Below are positions 35,349 through 44,270 of a DNA stretch of 64,000 nt, piece after piece (within the stretch, counting starts at the first letter, position 1; each line of letters begins with the position of its first letter). The notes under the pieces are model-generated. The model was given only the letters and a program-made list of their open reading frames with translations. It searched no databases and was not told the DNA's origin. The stretch is from Rhodococcus qingshengii JCM 15477 (GTDB taxonomy: Bacteria > Actinomycetota > Actinomycetes > Mycobacteriales > Mycobacteriaceae): contig NZ_CP096567.1 in NCBI RefSeq assembly GCF_023221595.1, positions 452,926 to 516,925 on the forward strand, read 5' to 3'. The translations under genes were made by a program, and so were the position numbers.

Positions 35349-37024
35349 TCGGCTCGGGCGGCGGATGGGGCGAGATTGCGGCGTTCGGGGAGTCGCAGGA
35401 GTTGGTCGTAGTGATCGACCGTCGGTGCGGGCCGAGAATCGGCTGGCAGACCAGCGATGATCGCTGCCGGATCGGCGAGACGGCGTTGGGTCAGGCTGAC
35501 AACGCGTTGCTCGCGGCCGTCGCGACGAGCAACGAGATGACGGCCTGAATCAGACCCACCCGCATCGACCTCCGATGATGCGTGTCGGCGGGCTTCGACC
35601 GCGACGACATCAGCGGTCACTGCACCCACGGTCAGCGCGGCTTCGATGCCCGCGATTACGTCATCGCTATCGATGGTGCGGTGCAGGAGCAGGACATCGA
35701 TGAGTTGGCGGGTTCCGCCGGCGTCACCGTCGGTTTTGCGGGCCGCCGCCCAGAACGCGTCATGAGCGGCGGTGAACGTCCCGTTTCTGCGGGCTGCGGC
35801 CAAAGCGCTGGCCCCTGGCAGGGCACCGGGTTTGGTGCGCAGTACTTCCAGGTAGTGGTCGAGATCGAGGCTCTGACCGCCCCGGGCGATGACCCGTTGA
35901 TGGCGAGCGATCGCCGCCCGTCCGTCGAAGACCACCACTTCCGATGCCCGCAACGACACCCGCACCTTCCTGCCGATGAAACGTGCTGGGACAGAGTATT
36001 TCGCCATCCGCACCGTGATCAACGCTGACCGATCGACCCGCGGTTCCAGCGACAATCCAGGATCGAAGCCCTCGCCTGGAACAGGGCGCAGAAGCGGTGC
36101 TTCGACGGCGAAGTCCTGCCCGACAGTGCGTATCCGGTCATTGATGCGCCGACTGTCGTCGGCGGTGTCCCAGCCGCGGATCTTCTCGTTGAGCTCATCG
36201 AGGGAGTCGACAACAGGCATCGGGGACAATCGGTTTCGGCGGAACCGGCCCACCTCGCCCTCTACACCGCCTTTTTCGTGCGCCCCGGAGATACCAGGCT
36301 GGCAGTAAAACGGGTCGAACCCGAAGTGCGAACGAAACAGCACCCACCGCGGGTTCTCCACACGAGCACGAGATTGCCCGTAAATCACTTTCTGCACTGC
36401 ACTGGTCAAATTGTCGTAGCGAATGTGACGGGTCGGGACACCGCCGATCTCGTCGAACGCGGCGATATGACCTTCGAGGAACGCTTCCTGCCCTTGGGTC
36501 GAGTACACGCGGTGCACGGATTTCCCCGAATGCGAGAGCCGGAAGGCGAACATGTGGCATTTCGTTTTCACCCCGGCCAGGATCACCCATACTTCACCGA
36601 AATCGACTTCCGCTTCGGCACCGGGTGCGTGTTCCTGCGGGACGAATACTTCGATGCGGCGTCCGGCTTCGACGTCGATCTGTGCTCGCCGGACCCGCAC
36701 GTAGTCACGCACCGTGGAATACGAAAGGTGCTGCGCTCCATGTTCGTCGGCCAGCCTGGCGAGGATTCGGCGGGCCGTGTGGCGTTGTTTTCGTGGTGCG
36801 TCGATATCGGCGGTGAGCATGGCGTCGATCGCGGCTTTGAACGGATCCAGTTTCGGGGAACAGCGCACCGGGATCTTTCTCGGTGGCGGCTCCGCTTGCG
36901 CCAACGCCATCCGCACCGTTGCCCGGCCGACCTGGTGGCGGCGGGCCAACTGCCGGATCGAATACTCCTCGATCCGGGCGTCACGTCGAATTCGGGCGAA
37001 CAACTCCATTCGAGTCTCCATCAC
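35345..37024 (-). CDS. istA: IS21-family transposase
   Basis: This 559-residue IstA is from a different subgroup than the element at 24026. It has an N-terminal HTH (YSIRQLARRHQVGRATVRMAL). The DDE core has Asp in AEVDFGEVWV, Asp in HIRYDNLTSAV and Glu in HEKGGVEGEVGRFRR. The C-terminal domain includes YLEVLRTKPGALPGASAL. It is full length. Its stop overlaps the istB start. Confidence 0.94.
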   Translation of the reverse strand: MMETRMELFARIRRDARIEEYSIRQLARRHQVGRATVRMALAQAEPPPRKIPVRCSPKLDPFKAAIDAMLTADIDAPRKQRHTARRILARLADEHGAQHLSYSTVRDYVRVRRAQIDVEAGRRIEVFVPQEHAPGAEAEVDFGEVWVILAGVKTKCHMFAFRLSHSGKSVHRVYSTQGQEAFLEGHIAAFDEIGGVPTRHIRYDNLTSAVQKVIYGQSRARVENPRWVLFRSHFGFDPFYCQPGISGAHEKGGVEGEVGRFRRNRLSPMPVVDSLDELNEKIRGWDTADDSRRINDRIRTVGQDFAVEAPLLRPVPGEGFDPGLSLEPRVDRSALITVRMAKYSVPARFIGRKVRVSLRASEVVVFDGRAAIARHQRVIARGGQSLDLDHYLEVLRTKPGALPGASALAAARRNGTFTAAHDAFWAAARKTDGDAGGTRQLIDVLLLHRTIDSDDVIAGIEAALTVGAVTADVVAVEARRHASSEVDAGGSDSGRHLVARRDGREQRVVSLTQRRLADPAAIIAGLPADSRPAPTVDHYDQLLRLPERRNLAPSAARAE

Positions 37025-37099
37025 TGCCCTCCAGCAGTTGCTGGCATCCGAACAAGCCAGATGGCACCAACTCTGAGGTGGGCTCAGCTCAAACCGTCA

Positions 37100-37592
37100 T
37101 CATCGGTCCGGCGAGTCGCAGATGGGTCTGGGTCTGGCCGTCACGGTGGTCTCGACTCAAGCTGTCATAAACAGATGTGTACCCGTCAAGTGCTATGTGG
37201 TGAGCGCGGTAGTACCAGAACCAACGGTCCGGGCCGACGCGCAGCAGCTTCGCGATTGTAAGCGGCTGGTCCGAAGATAGGGTCGCGGTCGACCATTCGT
37301 GTTGCATCCAGGAGGTAGCTGCTCCGACGGGATTGTCGAATCGGCGAAAGTCCAGCCTTTCGCCGACAACGGCGATGTTCACGTCGTCATGCAGTTCCGG
37401 GACACCGTCCGTCACGCGTAGGTGAAGGCCTGCAATACCGAATTCACGGTGAGCGATGACCGTTGCGGATTCCAGGCGGTCTGCGTCCAGTTCTCCGGTC
37501 AACTCGGCATACTGCGCAATGACGTACGGGGTTGTGGGGTCGAGCGTCTGCGCGAAATATAGAGACCGTTGCGCGGCCGTCAGTGACGTCAT
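37100..37592 (-). pseudogene. NRPS condensation-domain fragment truncated by IS21
   Basis: From ATG 37592 the translation reads MTSLTAAQRSLYFAQTLDP, the opening of a non-ribosomal peptide synthetase condensation domain. It reaches the catalytic HHxxxDG motif (AHHIALDGYTSVYDSLSR). Only about 150 residues remain; a condensation domain needs about 450 and a synthetase far more. The frame ends within the IS21 terminus (stop at 37089-37091). The start overlaps the upstream methyltransferase remnant (ATGA), so they were once an operon. Confidence 0.8.
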
Positions 37593-38053
37593 ACTCGGGC
37601 CCGGATAACGACGATTTCCTTGATGTCCTGTCCAGGTTCGATGACGCGCATCGACTCGAGATATGTCCTGCGCGACAACTGGGCTGTACCGTCCCAGCTG
37701 TGTGCGGGGCCGATTCGCGGCTTCCGGTTGCATAGCGACGGAACGTTAGGTGGGGTCGCTATGACGAGGTCGTATCGACGACCGCGCAACAGGGGCAGGA
37801 GGCCCCCACAGCTGACGCGGATTCTGGCGCCATGGAACTGTCCGCTCAACCACGGGCAGACTGCAGCGCGGCGTGAGATGTCGGCAGCGAAAACTGATTC
37901 GGTGCCGGGACCGGCTGCACAGGCGTTCACAGCGCCACGACCGGAGCGCGGGTCGAGTACCTGGGACGAAGCATCCATGTGTTCGGCGAGTGCGGCATCC
38001 GAAATCAATCGGGTACGGCTTTGTGGTGCATACACTCCGGGGAATCGAATCAT
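37589..38053 (-). pseudogene. SAM-dependent methyltransferase remnant
   Basis: The 154-residue frame MIRFPGVYAPQSRTRLISDAA resembles HemK/PrmC-like class I methyltransferases accompanying NRPS genes. The SAM motif has decayed (LDPRSGRGAV where D-x-x-x-G-x-G is expected). The (N/D)PPY motif reads ATPPNVPS. The expected central region after AHSWDG is missing. It is probably inactive. Confidence 0.65.
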
Positions 38054-38081
38054 CACACTGCGCTCCTGTCGTCGACTCGCT

Positions 38082-38393
38082 CTAAGGGGATTTTTGCGCC
38101 TGTTCCTTCCGCACGGTCCTTGCTCCGCTCTCACCGATTCGATAGACGTAGCAAGGGGAGTTGTGTTCGAGCCGTTCACTTGCGTCGGTGGTGATCGGGA
38201 CTAGGACCACGGTGACCTCTGTCGTCAGTGCAGGCAATATTTCGAGTCGTATGCGTGCATTCGGCCAGAGAACTGTACAGAGAACCAGAATCGCGGAAAG
38301 CGGAACGAGCACGACGACACAGCGGACGAGAAGTGGACGCGCCGACAATCCGCCGATCCTGGTCAGTCCCACGCAGACCAACGTAGGGAGCAT
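38082..38393 (-). pseudogene. DUF2231-family membrane protein with internal deletion
   Basis: The frame begins TRIGGLSARPLLVRCVVVLVPLSAILV and runs to PITTDASERLEH. It then jumps straight to YRIGESGARTVRKEQ, the extreme C-terminus of the intact paralogue at 46571-47071. About 80 residues (two membrane segments) are missing between these parts. It is a decayed paralogue. Confidence 0.75.
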
Positions 38394-38471
38394 TTCTTGG
38401 AGAGTTCTGGGGGCACGTGCTCGCGTGGATTCTCTTGCCGGAGTGCATTGCCGTCCCGACCTCGCGCACTT

Positions 38472-39707
38472 TCAGCCGGCTGCCGGAAGGATGAGTTCGA
38501 AGGCGGAGCCGACCCCTGGCGTCGATTCGATAATGACTTCGCCGCGATGTGCATGTGCGATCTCGCGGACCAACGACAATCCGATTCCGTATCGGCGCGA
38601 ACCTGCAGGCTGCATCTCCCCATGCGAGAACCTGTCGAACAGAATGGGGACGACCTCGGGAGCGATCCCGATTCCGGTGTCGCTCACACGGACTTTGACC
38701 TGATCACGATCACGTTCGACACGGAGAAGGACGTGACCGCCCGGTCGCTCATGCGCCAACGCATTATCTACGAGCGCGAGAACAGCGCGGCGCAGAGCAG
38801 ATTCGATCCCCAGGACCACAGGTTCGCCCGTACCCGACTCACTGGTTTCGACGGAGACCCCCGATTTCTGGGCGTGATCTGCGACGCTGCCGCGCACTTG
38901 CTCACAGACCGCCGCCATATCGACCCGATGCCTCGACTGTCGTCTGTCATCCATCGACGCCGCCATCAAAAGATCTTCGATCACTTCGCCCAGAGCGCGA
39001 GTGTCGTCGACCAGTCCGTTCAATTGAGCTACCAGCTCGAACGACTCGATCGAATTTCCTCGACGGGCCAGAAGTTGTGCGCGAGTATGCAATACGGTCA
39101 ATGGTGCGCGGAGTTCATGCGACGCATCGGCGACAAATCGTCGCTGCAACTCGAGAGCCTGGCTCAGCGGCCTGATCGCACGCCGTGACAACAGAAACAC
39201 GACACCCACGGATGCAGCAATACCGGTGATTTCGGCGAATCCGAGCGCCAGGAGAAGTCGCTGTCTGCCGGTTTCGTATGGCTCGAGTGCTGCGACAACT
39301 GCCACACGGCCTTCGGCGCCATCCGAGACGAGGGCGCGATAATTTTGAGCTGCACTGCTGAAATCGGTATAGCCGACCGGCGAGTCGAGGAGACCAGTGG
39401 TACCACGAGGTGCGCGTGGGCTGACAGCAACGGCACCATCGGCCGAGCGGAATGCGAGCGACATACCAGGGGGCGGATCATCCGCATCGTCCGCCGTCGC
39501 CGCAACCTCGGTCAGTGCAGAGCGGATTTGACGATCCTGTGCCCGCGCGTAGCCGAGGTACGATACGGCTCCCACGATCAACAACACGGCGCCCAGCGCG
39601 ACGGCAGCCTGTATCGCCGCGGATCGGCCGGCTCGCCGTAGACGCGCCTCGTCGCCGAAGCCAGTGGTAGATCCTCGGTGGCCCTTGACTTTTCTGCGGC
39701 AGATCAT
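38472..39707 (-). CDS. Two-component sensor histidine kinase
   Basis: This 411-residue kinase has an N-terminal membrane segment (AAVALGAVLLIVGAVSYLGY), an extracytoplasmic sensor region of about 110 residues and a second membrane segment (AEITGIAASVGVVFLLS). The phosphoacceptor H-box is ADASHELRAPLTVLHTRAQ, and the ATPase domain has the N-box LVDNALAHE, G1 DTGIGIAPE and G2 YGIGLSLV. The ATG overlaps the response-regulator stop (ATGA). Because the pair diverges from the ApbE/ferredoxin operon, it may sense redox or metal conditions that demand that operon (inference). Confidence 0.94.
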   Translation of the reverse strand: MICRRKVKGHRGSTTGFGDEARLRRAGRSAAIQAAVALGAVLLIVGAVSYLGYARAQDRQIRSALTEVAATADDADDPPPGMSLAFRSADGAVAVSPRAPRGTTGLLDSPVGYTDFSSAAQNYRALVSDGAEGRVAVVAALEPYETGRQRLLLALGFAEITGIAASVGVVFLLSRRAIRPLSQALELQRRFVADASHELRAPLTVLHTRAQLLARRGNSIESFELVAQLNGLVDDTRALGEVIEDLLMAASMDDRRQSRHRVDMAAVCEQVRGSVADHAQKSGVSVETSESGTGEPVVLGIESALRRAVLALVDNALAHERPGGHVLLRVERDRDQVKVRVSDTGIGIAPEVVPILFDRFSHGEMQPAGSRRYGIGLSLVREIAHAHRGEVIIESTPGVGSAFELILPAAG

Positions 39708-40366
39708 TCTCCGAACCGATACCCGAGGCCGTGAACCGTTGCGATGACATTCCGGCCGAGCTTACGTCTGAGGTAGTGAACGTAGGTATCGACAGTGCCC
39801 GGGGTGTCTGCGCTTCCGAACACGTGCTCGAGCAGTTGGCTGCGAGAGAAGACTTGTCCAGGTGACGCGCACAGAAGTCCGATGAGTTCGCTCTCTCTTT
39901 CCGACAGTGAGGTCACCGAACCGGACGCCGTGTCCGTGGCTGTCCGGTTGGCGCGATCGACTTCCCATCTGCCGACGTGGATCGGACTGGCCGAGGCGCG
40001 GCGGCGAAGCAGGGCGCGTATTCGAGCCAGCAATTCGGGAATCTCGAAGGGTTTGACCAGATAGTCCTCTGCGCCGGCATCGAGCCCCTCGACACGATCA
40101 GTGAGGGCACCACGTGCAGTGAGGATCAACGCGGGGACGCTAGAGTCGCGTGCTCGGAGGGTCCTGAGTAACTCGACGCCGTCGACGACCGGCAAACCTC
40201 GATCGAAGACGAACACGTCGTATGCCCGTGTCAGCGCCAAATGAAGGCCAGCTTGCCCGTCGTGCGCGACATCGACATCGTGCCCTTCGTCCTCGAACAA
40301 GTCCGCGAGCAAGCCCGCTAGTTGCCGATCGTCCTCGACGAGAAGAATTCGTGGGTTCGGGGCCAT
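39704..40366 (-). CDS. OmpR-family response regulator
   Basis: This 220-residue regulator has a receiver domain (ILLVEDDRQLAGLLADLFEDEG, phospho-acceptor Asp in DVFVFDRGLP, Lys in LVKPFEIPELLARI). A winged-helix domain follows (LSERESELIGLLCASPGQVFSR, then VDTYVHYLRRKLG). ATG 40366 begins MAPNPRILLVEDD and is preferred over 40405. It is the partner of the histidine kinase immediately downstream. The direct repeats at 40457-40475 in the divergent intergenic region are its likely binding site. Confidence 0.93.
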   Translation of the reverse strand: MAPNPRILLVEDDRQLAGLLADLFEDEGHDVDVAHDGQAGLHLALTRAYDVFVFDRGLPVVDGVELLRTLRARDSSVPALILTARGALTDRVEGLDAGAEDYLVKPFEIPELLARIRALLRRRASASPIHVGRWEVDRANRTATDTASGSVTSLSERESELIGLLCASPGQVFSRSQLLEHVFGSADTPGTVDTYVHYLRRKLGRNVIATVHGLGYRFGE

Positions 40367-40456
40367 GAGTGCGAGCCTGCCACGTCTGTTCTGAGAACTC
40401 TCCAAGATTGTGTCTGGATCGTGGACGTCAGAGCCAGCGAGGGGTGTTGCGCCGAC

Positions 40457-40475
40457 TCACAGCGGCTTCACAGCG
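40457..40475. promoter_or_regulatory. Tandem TCACAGCG repeats, probable response-regulator site
   Basis: TCACAGCG occurs at 40457-40464 and again at 40468-40475, an 11-bp phase. OmpR-family regulators bind direct repeats spaced by about one helical turn. The site lies between the regulator gene and the divergent ApbE operon. Confidence 0.55.
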
Positions 40476-40547
40476 ACCGTCCAGGTGTGTATCAGCACCG
40501 AGGCCGATTGTTGAGTTCTTCATCGAGCATTTGAGAGCGGGCATCAG

Positions 40548-40814
40548 ATGAATACACCGGAAGACGGATTCCGAAAGGTACGAGCAGTCACCGGAACCCT
40601 CGTGGCATTGGGAGTGGTCGGGGTCATCGGCGGAACGGCCCTTGCTTACTCCGATACCCAAACGGTGGCGACTGTGACGACGGTCAACGACATCCCTTCC
40701 GCTAACTCGGGCGCGGGCACTGCCTCCACCCCGACGTCCACAACTGCAACACCGCGCCTGTCGAGCGGGAGTTCCGGCGCTCACGGCTCCCACGCTCGAT
40801 CGGCCGGATCGTGA
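40548..40814 (+). CDS. Small exported or membrane-anchored Ser/Thr-rich protein
   Basis: This 88-residue protein has a short basic N-terminus, one hydrophobic segment (VTGTLVALGVVGVIGGTALAY) and a low-complexity Ser/Thr/Gly tail outside the membrane. It heads the ApbE operon and its stop overlaps the ApbE start (GTGA). It could anchor or accept electrons or flavin, but no FMN-binding domain is visible. No family is recognised. Confidence 0.65.
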   Translation: MNTPEDGFRKVRAVTGTLVALGVVGVIGGTALAYSDTQTVATVTTVNDIPSANSGAGTASTPTSTTATPRLSSGSSGAHGSHARSAGS

Positions 40815-41752
40815 CCGCGGTGTCGCCTGTCGCGAGGTCGGAGTGGACGTTATGGGGAATCGAGGCGTCGATAGTGGTGACGGACCCTGAATCTCTCCTA
40901 CCGGCCAGGTTGATCGTGGACGAATACCTAAACCGAATAGAATTGGCATGCAGCCGATTTCGCGATGATTCCGAGATTCGGCTGATTGAGAATGCCCGAG
41001 GTATCCCGGTCGAAGTGAGCAGCACTCTCGCACGCCTACTCCGAACAGCGCTTGATGGCGCCCGGATCACAGAAGGCGCGGTGGATCCAACCATCGGGGC
41101 GGCGATGATCGCACTCGGTTACGACCGCGACTTTGCACTGATCGAGGGCCGGGAGGTACCGATCCGAACGTCATTCGTCTCGAACCCACTGTGGAGTTCG
41201 GTCCGACTTGACGGGCAAACCGTCACTGTCCCGGCCGGTGTTCAACTCGACCTTGGAGCAACAGCGAAGGCGCTGGCGGCGGACGACTGTGCACTAGCAG
41301 TCAGCGCGAAGCTGAATTGCGGAGTGTTGGTGTGTCTGGGAGGAGACATCGCCACAGCAGGCCCGTCACCCGACGGTGGTTGGACAGTCCTGGTGCAAGA
41401 CGGCGACGACGCTCCTGCCAGTAACGTCGTTCTTCCTCCGGGAGTGGCCGTCGCCACCTCGAGCACCAGGAAGCGCCGGTGGTCGCAGAACGGTCGAAAC
41501 GTGCACCACATCATCGATCCTCATAGTGGTCGCAGTGCAGATGGCACATGGCAGACGGTCACTGTTGCAGCCAACAGTTGCGTGTCGGCCAACCTCGCAA
41601 GTACTGCGTGCGTTGTACGAGGGTTTGCCGGTGCGCAGGAGCTCGAGATCGAAGGTTTGCCGGCGCGGCTGGTGGGCTCGTCGGGTGAGATCCGTCTGCT
41701 GAACGGGTGGCCGTCAGATCGCGAGATCGTCAGTGCCAGGGAGGGTTTATAG
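40811..41752 (+). CDS. apbE: FAD:protein FMN transferase
   Basis: This 313-residue ApbE-family enzyme attaches FMN from FAD to Thr/Ser of target proteins. Motifs are GAVDPTIGAAMIALGYD, LDLGATAKALAAD (FAD-binding loop), CLGGDIATAG and HHIIDPHSGRSADG near the metal site. The GTG start overlaps the preceding gene. It lacks an obvious lipoprotein signal, so it may act inside the cell. The usual substrate (RnfG/NqrC or an FMN-bind protein) is not encoded in this operon. Confidence 0.92.
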   Translation: MTAVSPVARSEWTLWGIEASIVVTDPESLLPARLIVDEYLNRIELACSRFRDDSEIRLIENARGIPVEVSSTLARLLRTALDGARITEGAVDPTIGAAMIALGYDRDFALIEGREVPIRTSFVSNPLWSSVRLDGQTVTVPAGVQLDLGATAKALAADDCALAVSAKLNCGVLVCLGGDIATAGPSPDGGWTVLVQDGDDAPASNVVLPPGVAVATSSTRKRRWSQNGRNVHHIIDPHSGRSADGTWQTVTVAANSCVSANLASTACVVRGFAGAQELEIEGLPARLVGSSGEIRLLNGWPSDREIVSAREGL

Positions 41753-41754
41753 CC

Positions 41755-42312
41755 ATGGACGAGGCATTCTGGGCGTTCGGGCGTGGGACAGGAGTTACCG
41801 CCCTTGCCTTCCTCACGGTGTCGATGGTGCTCGGAATCTTCACACGCTCGGGGAGAGCGCTTGCGGGGCTTCCTAGATTCGGGGTACAGAACGTACACCG
41901 GGCCGCAGCATTGATCGGGCTCATATTGGTCGTCGTTCACATGCTGTCACTTCTCGCCGACCCGTACGCGCAACTTCAACTCGTGGATTTCATCTTCCCC
42001 TTCCTAGGTGACTACCGACCTGTCTGGTTAGGACTGGGCACTCTCGCATTCGACATTCTCCTTGCAGTCTCACTCACCGGAATGCTCCGAAATCGCATCG
42101 GGAACAGAACCTTTCGACTAGTTCACTGGGGCGCATACGCACTGTGGCCGATCGCACTCGCGCACGGACTTGGCAACGGTACCGATTCCGGGCACGCATG
42201 GTTTCTCGCGATCACCGTTGGTTCGGCGATCGCGGTCGTCGGATCAGTGAGTTGGCGGCTTCGGACCGACTTCATCGAGTACGCGACCTTACGTACTGCA
42301 GAACGGACATGA
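41755..42312 (+). CDS. Ferric-reductase-like transmembrane haem protein
   Basis: This 185-residue membrane protein has about five hydrophobic helices and paired histidines in NVHRAAALIGLILVVVHML and RLVHWGAYALWPIALAHG. This is the pattern for haem b ligation in ferric-reductase/cytochrome b transmembrane domains. It starts two bases after the apbE stop and ends two bases before the NuoF-like start. It should carry electrons across the membrane between the cytosolic flavoprotein/ferredoxin and an outer acceptor. Confidence 0.85.
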   Translation: MDEAFWAFGRGTGVTALAFLTVSMVLGIFTRSGRALAGLPRFGVQNVHRAAALIGLILVVVHMLSLLADPYAQLQLVDFIFPFLGDYRPVWLGLGTLAFDILLAVSLTGMLRNRIGNRTFRLVHWGAYALWPIALAHGLGNGTDSGHAWFLAITVGSAIAVVGSVSWRLRTDFIEYATLRTAERT

Positions 42313-42313
42313 C

Positions 42314-43519
42314 ATGACCATCGGACTACTCGCCGCACGTTCACCCGACCTCGCCACGCACACAGCACTCTTCGGCCCTCTCCCGAACTCCCTGCAGCCG
42401 GGCACCTTGACGTGTCTACTCGCAGATGCCGAACTCGCAGGCAAGGGGGGAGCGGCGTTTCGTACGGCGAGCAAACTCGATTCCGTCACCGGAAGGCGCG
42501 TGGTGGTGATCGCGAACGGCAGCGAAGGGGAACCGCTCAGTCAGAAGGATGCGGTACTTCTCGAACATGCACCCCACCTCGTGATCGACGGATTGCTGCT
42601 GGTCGCGCACGAGACGAGTAGTCGAGAGATTTACCTTTATGCGGGAGAACGTCAGCTCCGGTTCGTGCGGCAAGCATTGGAGGAGCGGCGGAGCGCTGGA
42701 TTCGGTGAGCTTCCCGTCAACCTCGTCGAGTCTCCGACAACTTTCGTCAGCGGCGAGAAGTCAGCTGTGATCGGGATGATCGAAGGGGGAGGAGCCCTAC
42801 CTCGAGATCGATTCGCTCACAACACTTCATCTGGACTTCGCGGGCGGCCGACAGTAGTTCAGAACGTCGAGACCCTGGCGCACATCGCACTGATCGCCCG
42901 ATACGGACCTGAGTGGTTTCGCTCGCGCGGAGTCAACGGTGGAGTGGGGACGATGCTGGTAACGATTTCAGGCGATGTGGCAGTCGGCGGTGTCGTGGAG
43001 GTGCCGATGGGGATCTCGGTGGCGAAGTTGGTGTCCGGGTATTCCCGCACTGATTCGGCAGGTGTGCGTGCTGTCCTGATCGGTGGGTATCACGGTGGTT
43101 GGATCGATGCGGTGGAGCTGTCGGCAACCATCATGTCAACCGCGTCGCTGGGCTTTGTCGGCGCCTCCCCGGGCGCCGGTGTCATTCACGTGCTCGACCA
43201 CTCACGTTGCGGCTTGCAGATTTCGGCCGATATCGTGCAGTATCTCGCCGGTCAGAGTGCACGCCAGTGCGGGCCCTGCGTCAATGGATTGCCTCGACTG
43301 GCCCAGGCACTCTCTGAGGTTGCTTATCGGGAAGGCCGTACTCACAGTGAAGATTCAATCCACTACCTGGCAGATCTGGTCGACGGTCGTGGTGCGTGCA
43401 AACACCCCGACGGTACAGCGCGATTTGTGAGGAGTTCACTGCGTGTATTCGGGCGGGATCTCCGGTTGCACGCGGACGGTCGCTGCGAGGTCGGCGCGCA
43501 TATGGAGGCCACGCCATGA
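42314..43519 (+). CDS. NuoF-like NADH-binding flavo-iron-sulfur subunit
   Basis: This 401-residue protein is related to the 51-kDa NADH dehydrogenase subunit: Gly-rich NADH/FMN region (LAGKGGAAFRTASKLD, then NGSEGEPLSQKDAVLLEHAPH), SLBB-like ubiquitin-fold segment (GGVVEVPMGISVAKLV), and the C-terminal 4Fe-4S region with Cys in RQCGPCVNGLPRL and GACKHPDG. It probably passes electrons from NAD(P)H to the ferredoxin and membrane haem protein in this operon. Its stop overlaps the ferredoxin start (ATGA). Confidence 0.88.
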   Translation: MTIGLLAARSPDLATHTALFGPLPNSLQPGTLTCLLADAELAGKGGAAFRTASKLDSVTGRRVVVIANGSEGEPLSQKDAVLLEHAPHLVIDGLLLVAHETSSREIYLYAGERQLRFVRQALEERRSAGFGELPVNLVESPTTFVSGEKSAVIGMIEGGGALPRDRFAHNTSSGLRGRPTVVQNVETLAHIALIARYGPEWFRSRGVNGGVGTMLVTISGDVAVGGVVEVPMGISVAKLVSGYSRTDSAGVRAVLIGGYHGGWIDAVELSATIMSTASLGFVGASPGAGVIHVLDHSRCGLQISADIVQYLAGQSARQCGPCVNGLPRLAQALSEVAYREGRTHSEDSIHYLADLVDGRGACKHPDGTARFVRSSLRVFGRDLRLHADGRCEVGAHMEATP

Positions 43520-43737
43520 GTAGGAGGGTGGGCAAAGTCCTGCATATCGATTGGACTGCATGCGACGGTCGCGGACTGTGTACAGAATTGTTGCCGACTT
43601 TGTTTGGGCGTGACGAGTGGGGATATCCGTTGGCGCATGACCGCCAGCGAGAGTCGCACGTTCCCACAGAACTCGAATCGGATGCTGAGCGCGCTGTTAA
43701 GCTCTGCCCTACTGCAGCTCTGCGACTCCTGCCGTAG
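43516..43737 (+). CDS. Small ferredoxin (3Fe-4S/4Fe-4S type)
   Basis: This 73-residue actinobacterial ferredoxin has cluster ligands in CDGRGLC near residues 16-22 and LCPTAAL near the end. Three spaced cysteines with a non-Cys residue at the fourth position suggest a 3Fe-4S cluster. It is the last gene of the electron-transfer operon. Confidence 0.88.
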   Translation: MSRRVGKVLHIDWTACDGRGLCTELLPTLFGRDEWGYPLAHDRQRESHVPTELESDAERAVKLCPTAALRLLP

Positions 43738-43748
43738 GTGGGTTGATC

Positions 43749-44245
43749 TGTCATGAGGATTTCGGACAATGGAGATGACTAATTTCAGGCCGCGATCGCG
43801 AGCTGCTGATGACTATCAGTGAACCTCGTTCGGAGGCCGGCAGTCGAGCGTCGAGTGACGACGTCGCGGGTTGCAGAAACCTTCGATGTATCCCACAATA
43901 TCTTGTCGCGCTTGATCTTTCGTTGCGTCGACGGTCCGGAAGACGAACTCGTTCTTCAGCGCGGGGAAGAATCTTTCGGCCGTATTCCTGTCCCAGCACA
44001 CCCCGTGCATCCCATAGATGATCGCAGCTCCAGGCCGGACATCAGGTGACGAAATGCCCTGGAGTTGTATTGATTACCGCGATCCGGGTGGAAAACAGCT
44101 CCGGGTTCGATAAGCGTGGCAGCAGCAGCAGCAGCACCAGCAGTCGCTTTCGTCAACGCCTACGCGGTCAGGTCGATGCGCATATGGTCTGCGATCGACC
44201 ACCCCACAACCTTTCGGGAGTTCAGCGGGTAAGCCCCAAAGTTCG
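43749..44245 (-). mobile_element. IS3-family transposase remnant (3' end)
   Basis: In several frames the complementary strand reads SRKVVGWSIADHMR, VFHPDRGNQYNSRAFRHLMSGLELRSSMG, CWDRNTAERFFPALKNEF and YIEGFCNPRRRHSTLDCRPPNEVH, the C-terminal half of an IS3-family OrfB integrase. At least three lesions break it (near 44157, 44000 and 43830). Its last codon is at 43785, and an IS end (TGTCATGAGG) starts at 43749. The 5' half is absent. Confidence 0.85.
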
Positions 44246-44270
44246 AAGCTTCGTAACTAGTGTTTGCAGA

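Larger units (their letters stand above)
34659..37099 (-). mobile_element. IS21-family element lacking its istB end
   Basis: It carries istA and truncated istB. The right terminus is probably near 37099-37102 (TGATGACGG on the complementary strand), where the condensation-domain frame is cut. The left terminus is missing, replaced by the recombinase cassette. It cannot be mobile without help because istB is broken. Confidence 0.75.

Noticed and set aside
31215..37099. A single IS21 element interrupted by the recombinase cassette
   Set aside because: The break points fit, but the left IstB end (W-G-E-V-F) and left terminus repeats do not look like the subgroup of the right IstB and its terminus. 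I keep the pieces as separate remnants.
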